From: Chromera velia
Lineage: Eukaryota; Sar; Chromeraceae
Direction: 5' to 3'
Length of the DNA stretch: 33,793 nucleotides
Assembly (NCBI GenBank): GCA_018398765.1
Contig: JAHBMJ010000201.1
Span: 99,093 to 132,885, forward strand
A program made the translations under genes and the position numbers. Under the pieces are notes generated by a model. It did no database searches. It had not been told where the DNA came from and saw only the letters and a list, made by a program, of their open reading frames with translations. This document shows positions 9,635 through 19,642 of the stretch, piece by piece; position 1 is the stretch's first letter; every line of letters starts with the position of its first letter.

Positions 9635-12600
9635 ATGTGGGGAGAAGACGAAGTGCTGGGAGGGGGAGGGGCGACGCAATACTCCTTCCAAGAGGGAGGA
9701 GACGGCGAAGAAGAGGAGAGGGGGGCCGGGTCCTCGAGACACCAGAGAGACGGGCGAACGGGCAAGGAGCCTGAAATCTTCTCTGTGCACAAGGGAAGGG
9801 TAAAGCGGATCATGAACTTCGGGGCCTTTGTTCACGTGAGTACGCGTGTGTGTGAGAGAAGTCAACCAGAAAGTGTTTTTCTTTCTTTAGCCTCTTTGGA
9901 CAAGTATATACGAGTTCTTGCTTCGATTATGTCCAGAGGTCTCCAGTGCGGTTCAATGCCTGAATTTTGGAGGCACACGCAAGCTTTTTCTTACCTGTAC
10001 AAAGACGGCTCAACTCTCTTCGAATTCGTTGCTCTTGTGTATAATTTCTCACGAGAACTATTTTCTGGCCCTTAATTGATTCTGCAGATAGACTCCCACC
10101 CAGATAGAGACGGCCTGCTTCCCCTGGAGAACATCTCTCGAGAGAGGGGGGGGAACGGTCAGATGGAGCTGCAGAGACCCGACGAGGAACTGCGCATCCA
10201 CCAGGACGTGTACGTGAAAGTCATACGGCTAGAGGGGGGGGGGAAGTTTGTTGTGGACATGACAACAGTCGACCAGAAAACCGGCGAGGATTTGGACCCC
10301 TCAAATTCGAGGGCGAAGGCAAGGGGAGGGGGCAGATCGGGTGGGGGGAGGGGAGGAGGGGACCTTCCTCGTCTGTACTCAGTCCACAAAGGCCGGGTGA
10401 AGAACATCATGCCTTACGGGGCCTTCGTTGAGGTCAGACAGACCGCGCAGCTTGTGGGAGGGGGGCGTTAGAAACGCGACTTAGAAGGGGAGAGGTCCCT
10501 GCTTGTGTTCTGTTCATCCATCGATGATCTCGTGTGCATGACTCCCGCCTGTTTTTTTTTAAGGCTTTCCATGCCAGGAGAGATATGTCGAAAGTCCAAA
10601 ATAGGTACCTCGTGCTTCCATGCCTCCAGCGCAAACTTCTTGGTGCAACTAAAAGCTCGTTCAAGTGATGTTGCCAGGTTTGAGCTCTCTCTGCATGACT
10701 ACCTTGCTGACTAACTGTCCGCCATGGCGAGTGCCTGCGTGCAGTTGGAGGGGTGCACTCAGGACGGCCTGCTTCACATCGGTCACATCTCTCAACAGAA
10801 GATAGAGAAGGTCGAGGAAGTGCTGGAGAAGGGAGACACGGTGTGGGTGAAGGTGGTGTCGATAGACGCAGACAGGGGAAAGTTTGGGGTCGATATGAGG
10901 AGAGTCAGACAGTCAGACGGTAAGCAGCAGATATCTGGGCGGGCAGGTGGGCTGGGAAGAGTAGGAAGAAAATAGAGAGAGCGCAACTGCAGTCAGTCTT
11001 CCCTTTGTTTTAGTTCTGAATCGATTTCCTCGTTAGGTGGAAACAAAGCAGGGAGACTAACTTTCCTTCCCGTCTGCTTCCTCATGGAAGTGAACAATGC
11101 TACGTTCCATCCTCTATGTGCCTACACGATTTGCCGGCATGTACCTGGAGGCACCAGCTTTCTCAGTGAGATGCTGAATGGCGGCTTTACTCACCTTTGT
11201 CCACAGTGGAAACTCGGACACGTATCCGCTGCAAATTTGTGTTGCGTCACTCATCCCCCCCCTCCCACGCTGACTGCATGCAGGCACAGACATGGACCCC
11301 AACAACGCCCTTGCAGAGATGGACGCCCAGAAGAAGACCAATAGGGAGAAGGGACAAGGAGGAGCAACAGGGTCGAACGCAATCGAACTCGGAGCGGTGC
11401 TCAACACCACGTGTACTAGATGCGGAATGTCAGTCAGTCAGTCGGTCAGTCAGTCAGTCAGTCAGTCAGTCAGTCAATCAGTCAATCATACACAGATAGA
11501 TCCACACAGTGAGTGAAAGACGAATGGAGAGGCAAGCCTGCGTCAGCAGTGACAACGGTAGTCAAGCAAGAGCTGGGATGGCACAGAACAAAACACTTAT
11601 CTTGAGGCTTCAAAACTTTGCTTTCCGTCGCTCTTTTGCTCTCATGTCATCTAACAAAAAATTCCTTTGTGAGACTCACCTTCCGTGCTGATTGAATTTC
11701 AAATTGACGTGCTGGCACGTTCATTGTTTCTATCAAACCACCATGCACTCAATGTTGGTCTTCCTTCCTTTTCTCTTGAACAGTCACTCCAGCAGTCCAC
11801 AAGTCTGAAGAGCCTGTCATGTTGCTGTGTTGCATTGTTCTTGCGCTCGCAGAGCTGGACACGTTGCATTTGAATGTTTCTTGGCCAAGGGGAAAGGGGA
11901 AGACGGAGGGGACGACGACGAAGGCGAGGGGAAGGAGAAAAAGGGGCAGTCTGCTGGGATGGCCGTTGGAGGCTACTCGCTTCTTGAAGGTCCCTCTGAG
12001 GCTGAGCGTGCATTGGAACAAATGGAGGAGTTGCAGGCATTGCGTGCATTTCAGAAGACGAAAGACAAAGAAGCGAAGCACGTCCGAAAAGAGAGGGAGA
12101 AAGCAGAAAAGAAGGAAAAGAAACGTCACAAGGATGAAAAGAAGAGCTCAAAAAGCAAGACGAAGAAAGAGAAGAAGAAACATTCCAAAGAAAAGGACAA
12201 GGACAAGAAGAAGAAACACAAGAAGGAAAAGCACTCCTCAAAAAAGAAGCGGAACGATTCATCGTCTTCCTCAAGTTCCTCTTCCTCTTCGTCGGAAGAC
12301 GATCAGGATTCCCCGACAAGAGGGAGAAAGGAACAGAGTCACAAAGACGGGGACGAAACTAGAGAGAGGGGGCAAATTGAGGGTCACCACTCTTCTTCCC
12401 ACTTTGCGGGACCACATGACCGAAATGGAAATGGGTACCGAGAGCGGGAGAGAGAAAGGGGGACGGACCAGGACTTCGACAGACCGAGAGAAAGAGACAG
12501 AGACCTGGAGCGAGACAGAGATCGGGACAGAGAGAGAAGCAGGGAGCGTGAAAGAGGCAGAGACAGATACGTGGAGCGAGAAAGAGAGAGGAGCAGGGAG

Positions 12601-12717
12601 CGCGATAGAAACATGGACCGACACAGAGACCGCGACAGGGAAAGAAGTCGGGAGCACGACAGGGACAGAGGCAGAGAAAGGAGGGATGTACACAGAGATT
12701 TCGATAGGCCTCGTTAG
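9635..12717 (+). CDS. RNA-binding protein: S1 - RGG - S1 - CCHC zinc knuckle - RE/RD tail (ZCCHC17/pNO40-like), 576 aa
   Basis: Exons are 9635-9835, 10088-10432, 10745-10919, 11284-11428 and 11853-12717 (TAG), phases 0, 0, 1, 2. Domains in order: a short acidic N-terminus; S1 repeat one (about 48-127, FSVHKGRVKRIMNFGAFV); a Gly/Arg linker (about 144-158); S1 repeat two (about 163-240, YSVHKGRVKNIMPYGAFV); a DMDPNN segment; a CCHC knuckle rebuilt across intron four (Cys283, Cys286, His291, Cys296; C-X2-C-X4-H-X4-C); a Lys-rich region; a 12-Ser run before EDD; and a long Arg-Glu/Arg-Asp tail. S1 plus one CCHC plus a basic tail is the layout of the nucleolar/splicing protein ZCCHC17, which has a single S1. 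Binding to pre-rRNA or pre-mRNA in the nucleus is therefore likely but inferred. Start: the first in-frame ATG, 138 nt before S1. Divergent from the CDPK. Confidence 0.88.
11429..11487 (+). repeat. (GTCA)n tract forming a splice donor
   Basis: About 14 imperfect GTCA units start exactly at the predicted donor of S1-gene intron four. The donor (AAT then GTCAGT) is set by the CCHC knuckle, which is complete only if splicing occurs here. Each later unit offers another GTCAGT donor-like hexamer. Confidence 0.8.
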
Positions 12718-12988
12718 CTGACCATCCTTGTGAACTAGCTTGGGACCATCCCTCCAGGTGAAGTCATTTGAAAGGACATTTCATTCAGTCAGCCCTTGCA
12801 GAGGGACTCAGATTGAGCTTCAATTCTATTAACTGAATGCATAATCATCGGATGCATGACTGGCAATTAAACACAGTGAAATCAAGAATAACTTGAAACA
12901 AATTATACTCATCATCATGATCATAGAAGTTTCGTCACGTTTATTGAACTTTATTCAATTTAATCTTATATTTAATTTATCCCCCCAG

Positions 12989-13144
12989 ACGGTGTAAGCC
13001 GACCTCCAGCAGTGGACCGCAGGCAAAACTCGTAGCAAAACTCGGAACTTTGAATATCAATCATAGTGCTATAGGATAGGATTAGGATTAGAATTTATGT
13101 TCCAGGTTCCCCGCGGTTCACTGCTAGGGGTAGGCTTACACCGC
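12989..13144. repeat. Inverted (foldback) repeat, two ~36-nt arms
   Basis: The arm at 12989-13024 begins ACGGTGTAAGCC. The arm at about 13109-13144 reads GCGGTGTAAGCC on the reverse strand. By hand alignment about 29 of 36 positions are complementary, and two of the mismatches would be G-U pairs in RNA. The loop of about 84 nt contains a tandem GCAAAACTCG pair and ATTAGG-like units. It may be a terminal-inverted-repeat relic or a structured 3' end. Confidence 0.75.
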
Positions 13145-13174
13145 TATGTTATTAATGCAGTATATGCACCTCGC

Positions 13175-13194
13175 GATCGATCCTAGGATCGATC
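13175..13194. repeat. Perfect 20-nt palindrome
   Basis: GATCGATCCTAGGATCGATC equals its own reverse complement; the flanking bases (C before, A after) do not extend it. It lies 30 nt beyond the foldback repeat. Confidence 0.95.
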
Positions 13195-13256
13195 AAGGCT
13201 CGGCAGTAGAATACATAGGGCATATCATCATCCTGCACCACTGTTTCTCCTCCACA

Positions 13257-13270
13257 CACTACTAGTAGTG
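13257..13270. repeat. Perfect 14-nt palindrome
   Basis: CACTACTAGTAGTG is self-complementary and sits in the same intergenic stretch. It may be chance in AT-rich DNA, but is recorded because of the cluster. Confidence 0.9.
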
Positions 13271-13872
13271 CTAGCTCTAGTAAAAAATTAAACTGAAAAT
13301 TTATAAAAAATAATCGATATATTGTAAAAAGCTCTGCATGTCAAGAATATGCAAATTCACAGTTTTGGATAGTCTTGGCCTGAACTGCAGGATATCCAGG
13401 CAGTAGCAGGCAGGATATACATGCAACAGAACGATAACAGAATGTAAACCTCAACATGTCTTATTTCACCCTTGATCACCTGGGTTGAGCTCGCAGAACG
13501 GACCAATGAAGCCCTTTGAAGGACCCTCGGGATTGTAGAGACCGATCGAAAGTAATCTGACATTGACTTCATATTCATACCCAAGTGCATACTACATTCG
13601 TGTTCCAGTGTTAATTCCACAATAGCTTGATTGATTAAGGTGAGTGGAAATGACTTGAAAGAAGACAGGGCAGGTGGAACGCGCGCAACGAAAAGCTCTG
13701 GACATCCGACGCTTTGATACGAGTCGCCAGATGAAAATCCGGATGGAAAGCCCCAACGCTTCTCCACAGAGGGGGAAGAGAAGCGCTGAAAAGCCTAAGC
13801 CCCCCGTCCCCTCCAGTCCCTGAATCCCCCCCCGGCAAACGCCCCCTTTCCTGTCCCTCCCCCCCTACGCCT

Positions 13873-16800
13873 TCAGATACCGGAACGCTCATGATCTTCG
13901 TGCTCTGGCTGCACATGCAACATAGATCCTGGGAGGTGTTCGAAAAAAACGGAAACCAAAGAAGAAAAGCAACCAGAGCCTGTCGACCCCTGCTCGCCGT
14001 CTCCTTTCCCTCCCCCGCCCCTGCCCTTGCCCTTTCGTCTGCTGCCGCCCTGCTGCCGAGGGGCTCTGCCAGAAAGTGCAGTCCCCGGAGAAGAGGGATG
14101 TCCAAGAAAGCAGAGAGAATGTCCCGTTCAATGGCAGAGGGGGAGGCTTCCAAAGCCAAAGAGGGGGCAGGGGAGGAAGGGGAAGGGGAGGAAGAAGTCG
14201 GACTGTGCTGCGGGGCGCTCCCTGCTTTTTTGGTGGTATCACTTTCTTCTGTAGCTTCTTCTTTCTTCACCTGCACCTCCTCTTTCACTTGAGAAGCACC
14301 CTGTCCCCCCCCCCCCCNNNNNNNNNNNNNNNNNNNNNNNNNNNNNNNNNNNNNNNNNNNNNNNNNNNNNNNNNNNNNNNNNNNNNNNNNNNNNNNNNNN
14401 NNNNNNNNNNNNNNNNNNNNNNNNNNNNNNNNNNNNNNNNNNNNNNNNNNNNNNNNNNNNNNNNNNNNNNNNNNNNNNNNNNNNNNNNNNNNNNNNNNNN
14501 NNNNNNNNNNNNNNNNNNNNNNNNNNNNNNNNNNNNNNNNNNNNNNNNNNNNNNNNNNNNNNNNNNNNNNNNNNNNNNNNNNNNNNNNNNNNNNNNNNNN
14601 NNNNNNNNNNNNNNNNNNNNNNNNNNNNNNNNNNNNNNNNNNNNNNNNNNNNNNNNNNNNNNNNNNNNNNNNNNNNNNNNNNCCCCTCCTGTTGTTGGGG
14701 ACTTGGATGCCGTCACTGGCACTGATCCCGCTACCACTACCGCTGTCTGTCCACCCCCCTGCTGTTGGCTGTTCGTGTTCGGCTTCTGCCCCGGAGGAGA
14801 GCGGAACAAGTCCTTCCTCCGGACAGGCCCGCACACCTTGAGGGTCTCCAGGATGAAGGGGGTCGGACCGGCCTCGGAGGCGGCAGGTGTCTGGAAGGGC
14901 TTTGTGCCGTAGACAACGTTGGAGTCTCTCCCTCTGTCATCATCAATCCAGGCAGAGGGAACGAAAGACAACTCAACAGTCAACACGGAGCCCTGCATGG
15001 ATGGTGGATGTGTGGAGATTGAGACAGACAACAAACGGGGTAGGCAGGCAGGCAGGCACAGAAGAGACATTCATTACGTGTAAGTGTTGACTCACTGTTT
15101 TGTATGGCATAGGAATGGATAGCTGAGTAAATTGAAAGAAACGCTGTGGGTGCATAACTCGAGTATGTGGTGTGCGCACAGGAAGTAGAAGGAAGGACAA
15201 CCGAGGAGTGCAAAAAATGCCGTTGAGGAGATCACAGCCTCTTTTTTTTGCTCCTGCCGGACAATTAATAATTGCCGGACAGACAACTCATCCATCCAGA
15301 ATTTCGCATGAAGAAAATTAAACGAACTGTTACATGAATTGAGGAGAGGCGACAGAGAGACCACAAAACAGGGAGGGCAACCGCAAACGGCCAGGCAGAA
15401 GAATTCCACAAATCATATGAGTCCACAGGCAACGAGCACATGTGTGCAGACGGAAACGCAGAAGTTAAAAAGACACAGCCTCCATCAACCCACATATGAG
15501 GGATCGCCGATTGCGTAGGCCTGCAGAGACAGAAGCGGGGAGAGAGAACGAGAGTACGCCTTCCGAATACAAATCAGAGGGGAGGAGCGGAGAAGAGAAG
15601 AGAGACTCAATGGATGCTCAGTTGTCGTTCTCTTCGCAAACTTGGAAGAAAAGGAAAGGAACGACGCAAACAGCAGTGCCCGCCTGAAGGACGTAAGTGC
15701 AAAATGAGAGAACCATTCTGTCTCCCTTAGACGTACAAACGATATTTTCCTTCACACACCTTCCCACGCCCGCTGCCGGCCCGCTGACCTTCAACTTCAT
15801 TCTCTCGCCTTCCATCCAGGTCTCTGTAAAGATTCGAAAAAGCTCCAAAGTGGCCAAATGCTGCAAAGACCAACGGCGAGACCGAGCAAGGAAATAAGAC
15901 CATGACAAAGAAAACAGCTTCCCTCCCTAACTCCAAACAAACCTGCGTGATGAACGAGCGCACGTTCCCACACACACATCATTGCCTTCTCTTTTTTTTC
16001 TGCCCGCAAAACTAAGACAGGAACGAAACAGGGTGCAGCGACACAGACTCTCATGAAGCGACCCTATCGACACTGGGCCAGGAGGAAATCCAGAATTAAG
16101 AGAAGAAAGGTGCATTTGCCCTTGAAGAGAAGAGGTCAAACTCCATGCAGCTGCTAGCTCACCAAAGGGTTCTTCTCTGGTTTCTGGACAGACGATCCTT
16201 TCGAAGTCGTGGAAGCAGAAGAGGAAGAGGAAGACGGTTGCAGCAGGACAGGCGAACCTGCAGGGCCCTTTGGAAACCCCTGGGCCGACCGCAAGATGGC
16301 TTTCTGGAACGCGTTCGATTCCTCTGCCACTTCGAAAGCTGCCGCCTCGATGTCCCTGCAAAACCAAAACAAGTCAAAGACATGAATGAGAACGGGAACA
16401 GGGAAATCATTTCTACACGCAATCTCAGAGACAGAAAAGGGGGGGGGAAAGAGAAAAGAGACGGTAAAGACGAATACTCAGAATGAGACACTGACCGAAA
16501 AAAGTGAATACATGGACGACTCGAATGAATAAACGCAAGAATGGATACATGGCGTGTAGCCTTGTTCTGCCACTTTCTCCGTTCTTCCTCGTGCCTCCAC
16601 GGACAATCATTTCTTTCTCCCGTCTTCCCACCCCGCCCTCATCAGGATTCCCTCACCACACAGGCAGATGGACCGACACACCCACCCTTTGTTCACTTGA
16701 AATCTCCTGAGAGCGAATGTCCCCTCATGGACAAATGAGGAGGAGGAGGTGCTGTCCTTCGCTGACTGCCCCCCTTTTTTGTCGAGGAATCCGTTCTTGT

Positions 16801-19118
16801 CCTCCTGCCCGGTGCCTCTTCCACTTTCGGCAGCGTAGTCTTTGAGGAGATCCTGGCAGGCCTCCAGCATCTCTGTGAGAGAAATCTGTAAACAGACGTC
16901 ACATGAACGCAGACACAAACATCCACGCACTCGGACAGTGGTCGAGCTTCTCTCCTTTGACTGTCATGCAGAGGAAAATTCTGTATAAGAGAGGCGCACT
17001 CAGATTGATGACGGTAGGAAAGGAGCGAGGGCAGATGAGTGGGGGGCACAAACTTCAAAGTGGGGTGTGTGCCCATCGATGCACGATTGAGCTGACAGAA
17101 TCTCCAGGACGATCGGACTCTCTTCGTTTGCAAACCTTGAAACGTGCACACACCTCTCCGCGGAGAGGTCTCGCTTTGTTTCCCCCAAGCCTCCGCCGTC
17201 TCCCCTCCCTCCCTCACTCCCTTTCCTTTCTGACCTCTGACGGGAGCGGAGCAGCCTCAGGCATACTCATCCTCTCGAATGTCTCCCTCAAAGCCGTCGA
17301 TCCCATGGCATCCTGTCTGAACAGCCCCAAGCCTCCCTCCTTACGGGACTTTTGCCATATTTCGACCCAGGCCTTTCTGACTCCCTCAGGCCCCCTTGCC
17401 ACCGCTTCCTCCATCATCAACTGGCTGACGTGGGTGTGCAGAAGGAGGTCCTCGAGGCGTTGAATGCCTCCGCTGCAAAAAGAAAACAAGAAAAGGCATG
17501 TAGGAAGAAGGAAGGGATAACAAATTGAAAACCGGAGAGAGTCAAAAAACAGATGTTGAGGGGGCGGCAGGTCGTCGCGCTCTGACAGAAAGGGTGTGTG
17601 CGCAGACGCGTATTTATTAATACATACCTACCGCATGAATGCACGCCCGGTCGCAGGACTTGCAGTGTAGGCAAAGGTGCACACAAAAGGCGAAAAGAGA
17701 GAGAGGCGAAAGAAAGGAAAGGAAAGTTTGGACGGACCCTCGGTTGGCTCTTTGGTTGCGTCTGAATTCTGTCCAGGATTCCACTGCGTCTCTCTCTAGA
17801 AGGTTCCGGCTGCTCATCAGAGTGATAGGGGCGTGGGGTGGAAGAGGGAAAGCTTCCTTGTCCTTTTCACTTGAAGAAGACGAGGTCGAGGGTGCAAGTC
17901 TGTGCCTCTCGAAGGTGAGTGCCTCCTTGAGAGTCTCTGCGAGTGCATCCTGTGGATAGAAGAGTCCGTCGTTCAACAGAGACTCGAGTCGCACGAAGAG
18001 GGAAACCGCGTCAGGGTCTGCAGATGGATAGACACCCGGATGGGCGAATTGGCAAATGAAAAAGAAGACGCAGAATACACCCTCCCCCCCCCCCCCCNCC
18101 CCCCCCTTTCTCTCTCTCTCCCTCTCACACACACAGGGAGGGAGAGAGACACACATACACAGAGAGAGGGAAAGAGCGAGAGGGAGAGAACGGGAGAGAC
18201 GAAGGCCCAACGGCGTCGATCAGGGCAAGTAGACGGACCAGACAGGGAGAGATCCGGAAAAGCAGGCTGGCTGGATAGACAGAGACACTGGCGTGTTGAC
18301 AAACAAAAGGAAGGGACAGAAAAGACAGGACGACCAGTCAGCGACCGACCCCAAGGAAATACAAGATGCGGTGCAAACAGGTGAGAAGAAAAAGGTGCAG
18401 CTTACCGGGAACTCCCGTCTGTGCCGCCAGAAGAATTTTCTCGTATGCAGGTACAATCAGAGACTGCATCTCACCTAGCTGCACAAAAAGAGCAGAAGAC
18501 GCGCGGAGAAAACTCATGCATCAAAAAGACAGGGAGATGGAGGCAAAATTAAAGGAATGGGGATGACGAGGAAAGAGAAGCCAGGCACAGAGAATCCGAC
18601 CGACAGACAATTTTCAGGAGAGCATTGCATCTGACGATACGCCGACTCCTTTCGGTGATTTTTGTTTCAACGTCCGGCTGGCGCAAACTGGCCAAATCTT
18701 CTACGCGGATGTCCATCTTATCCTCTTGCCTTGCCTCCTTCTCCTACACACTGGATCGACCAAGCGCAATGGATCGATTGATAGTTTTCAGAACAGCCAA
18801 GCACCTCAGATAAGCAAAGCGCGCATACAGCGTTTTCAGAAGAGCTCACGTCGGGTGCATGGTCCCGTCTCCGAAGACGACACCGTACCGGTAGAGGACG
18901 AGACCCTCTGCTCCATTCACCCTGAAATAATTGACCTCCCGTTCGAGGATTTTTTGGGCCTGAGCGGGGACCTCTCGCTGGGTGGTGACACTATGGTGAC
19001 ACTGGTGAGAGGATGGGCACGAGAAGGACTCTGAGATGACTCTGAGGGAGACAGATTTTGGACTCGCGGGGCCTCTCGGCCCGCGCGCAAGTGGGTCCGA
19101 CCTCAAACCGCGGCCCAT
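13873..19118 (-). CDS. Unrecognised multi-exon protein, interrupted by an assembly gap
   Basis: I do not recognise this family. Proposed minus-strand exons are 18850-19118 (start uncertain), 18609-18804, 18406-18478, 17738-18017, 17235-17472, 16686-16885, 16163-16355, 15789-15860, 14683-14992 up to the gap, then 13989-14317 approximately and 13873-13928 (TGA). Phases match from 18609 down to the gap. Helical segments include LGEMQSLIVPAYEKILLAAQ, FVRLESLLNDGLF and ISLTEMLEACQDLLKDY. A later beta-like part reads GSVLTVELSFVPSAW, followed by Gln/Ser/Pro- and Lys/Glu-rich disorder. The last 59-nt intron (13929-13987) has a long pyrimidine tract. An in-frame TAG at 18744-18746 troubles the second exon, so translation may start at ATG 18716. 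The Arg/Ser-rich N-terminus from ATG 19118 could be a targeting sequence or simply promoter DNA. Confidence 0.6.
14318..14682. other. Assembly gap (365 N)
   Basis: A run of Ns bounded by a poly-C tract on the left (14305-14317) and CCCC on the right. The reading frames on the two sides differ, so either the gap length is an estimate or an intron lies inside. A lone N at 18098 also sits in a poly-C run, so G/C homopolymers are the likely cause. Confidence 0.98.
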
Positions 19119-19642
19119 GCATGCATCCCGCGCCCGCATGCATTGCCCGGCCGAGCAAAAAAAAAGGACTCTGACAGTGTTTCGCCAGACTGCCAAGGTT
19201 TACCAATGGTTTACCATCAAAGTCAAAGTTTGATTTCGATCCTGTCACTGGTCCTTTCGATCATCTGACATCTCTTTCCATATCAGACCGACAATCTCTC
19301 ATTGAACCCTTCATATGTGCATATCATTGTCTCTCGTTCGAATGATCAGATGGTGCTTTCATGTCCTCTCTCAAATTTGAAACTTGTTGCGTTCACTGCG
19401 TCGTGCAGACTGATCTTCGAAGTTTCAGTGAGTATATATCCGACAGGTCCTGTCTTGATACAGCAGCCCGACTGTATCCATCCGAAGGTCATGACCTCCA
19501 GACAGTTTTTTGCTCTTTCCCCGAGTCCCTTTTTGAATAACATCCGGGCCTTGTATCACTAATACAAGTACAGGTGCTCGCATGAATTACTATCCATGGT
19601 GTCGATCTGTTTCTCCCTCACAATGATTCCCTCGTCTTCACC
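19119..19642. promoter_or_regulatory. Divergent promoter region with GCATGC motifs
   Basis: It separates the minus-strand gene from the coiled-coil gene. TGCATGCA occurs at 19118-19125 and GCATGCAT at 19136-19143, in a GC-rich patch. The same motif class marks the CDPK/S1 divergent region. The rest shows no gene. Confidence 0.5.

Larger units (their letters stand above)
12718..13872. other. Convergent intergenic stretch, AT-rich
   Basis: It lies between the 3' ends of the S1 gene (+) and the unrecognised minus-strand gene. No gene is visible. It presumably holds both 3' ends and terminators. It also contains the foldback repeat at 12989-13144 and two perfect palindromes. 13635-13872 stays open on the minus strand only if the final intron of the neighbouring gene is ignored. 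Confidence 0.6.

Noticed and set aside
9836-10075. Open frame continuing through intron one of the S1 gene
   Set aside because: The S1 fold continues only after splicing at 10087; the read-through has no protein-like pattern and ends at TAA before the acceptor.
11429-11487. GTCA repeat as a CRISPR-like array
   Set aside because: It is a simple tetranucleotide tract without spacers, in a eukaryotic intron.
12271-12693. Antisense frames rich in Ser, Leu and Val
   Set aside because: They are shadows of the Arg-Glu/Arg-Asp tail of the S1 gene.
12989-13144. Foldback repeat as a tRNA gene
   Set aside because: The arms are too long, the loop too large, and no cloverleaf or A/B box pattern is visible.
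13635-13872. Longer C-terminus for the minus-strand gene, reading through to 13635
   Set aside because: A 59-nt intron with a strong pyrimidine tract (13929-13987) gives a cleaner end at 13873; the read-through contains unlikely hydrophobic and Ser-rich sequence.
18744-18760. A 17-nt mini-intron (GTCGAT...TGTAG) removing the TAG
   Set aside because: Removing 17 nt shifts the frame away from the good downstream reading.
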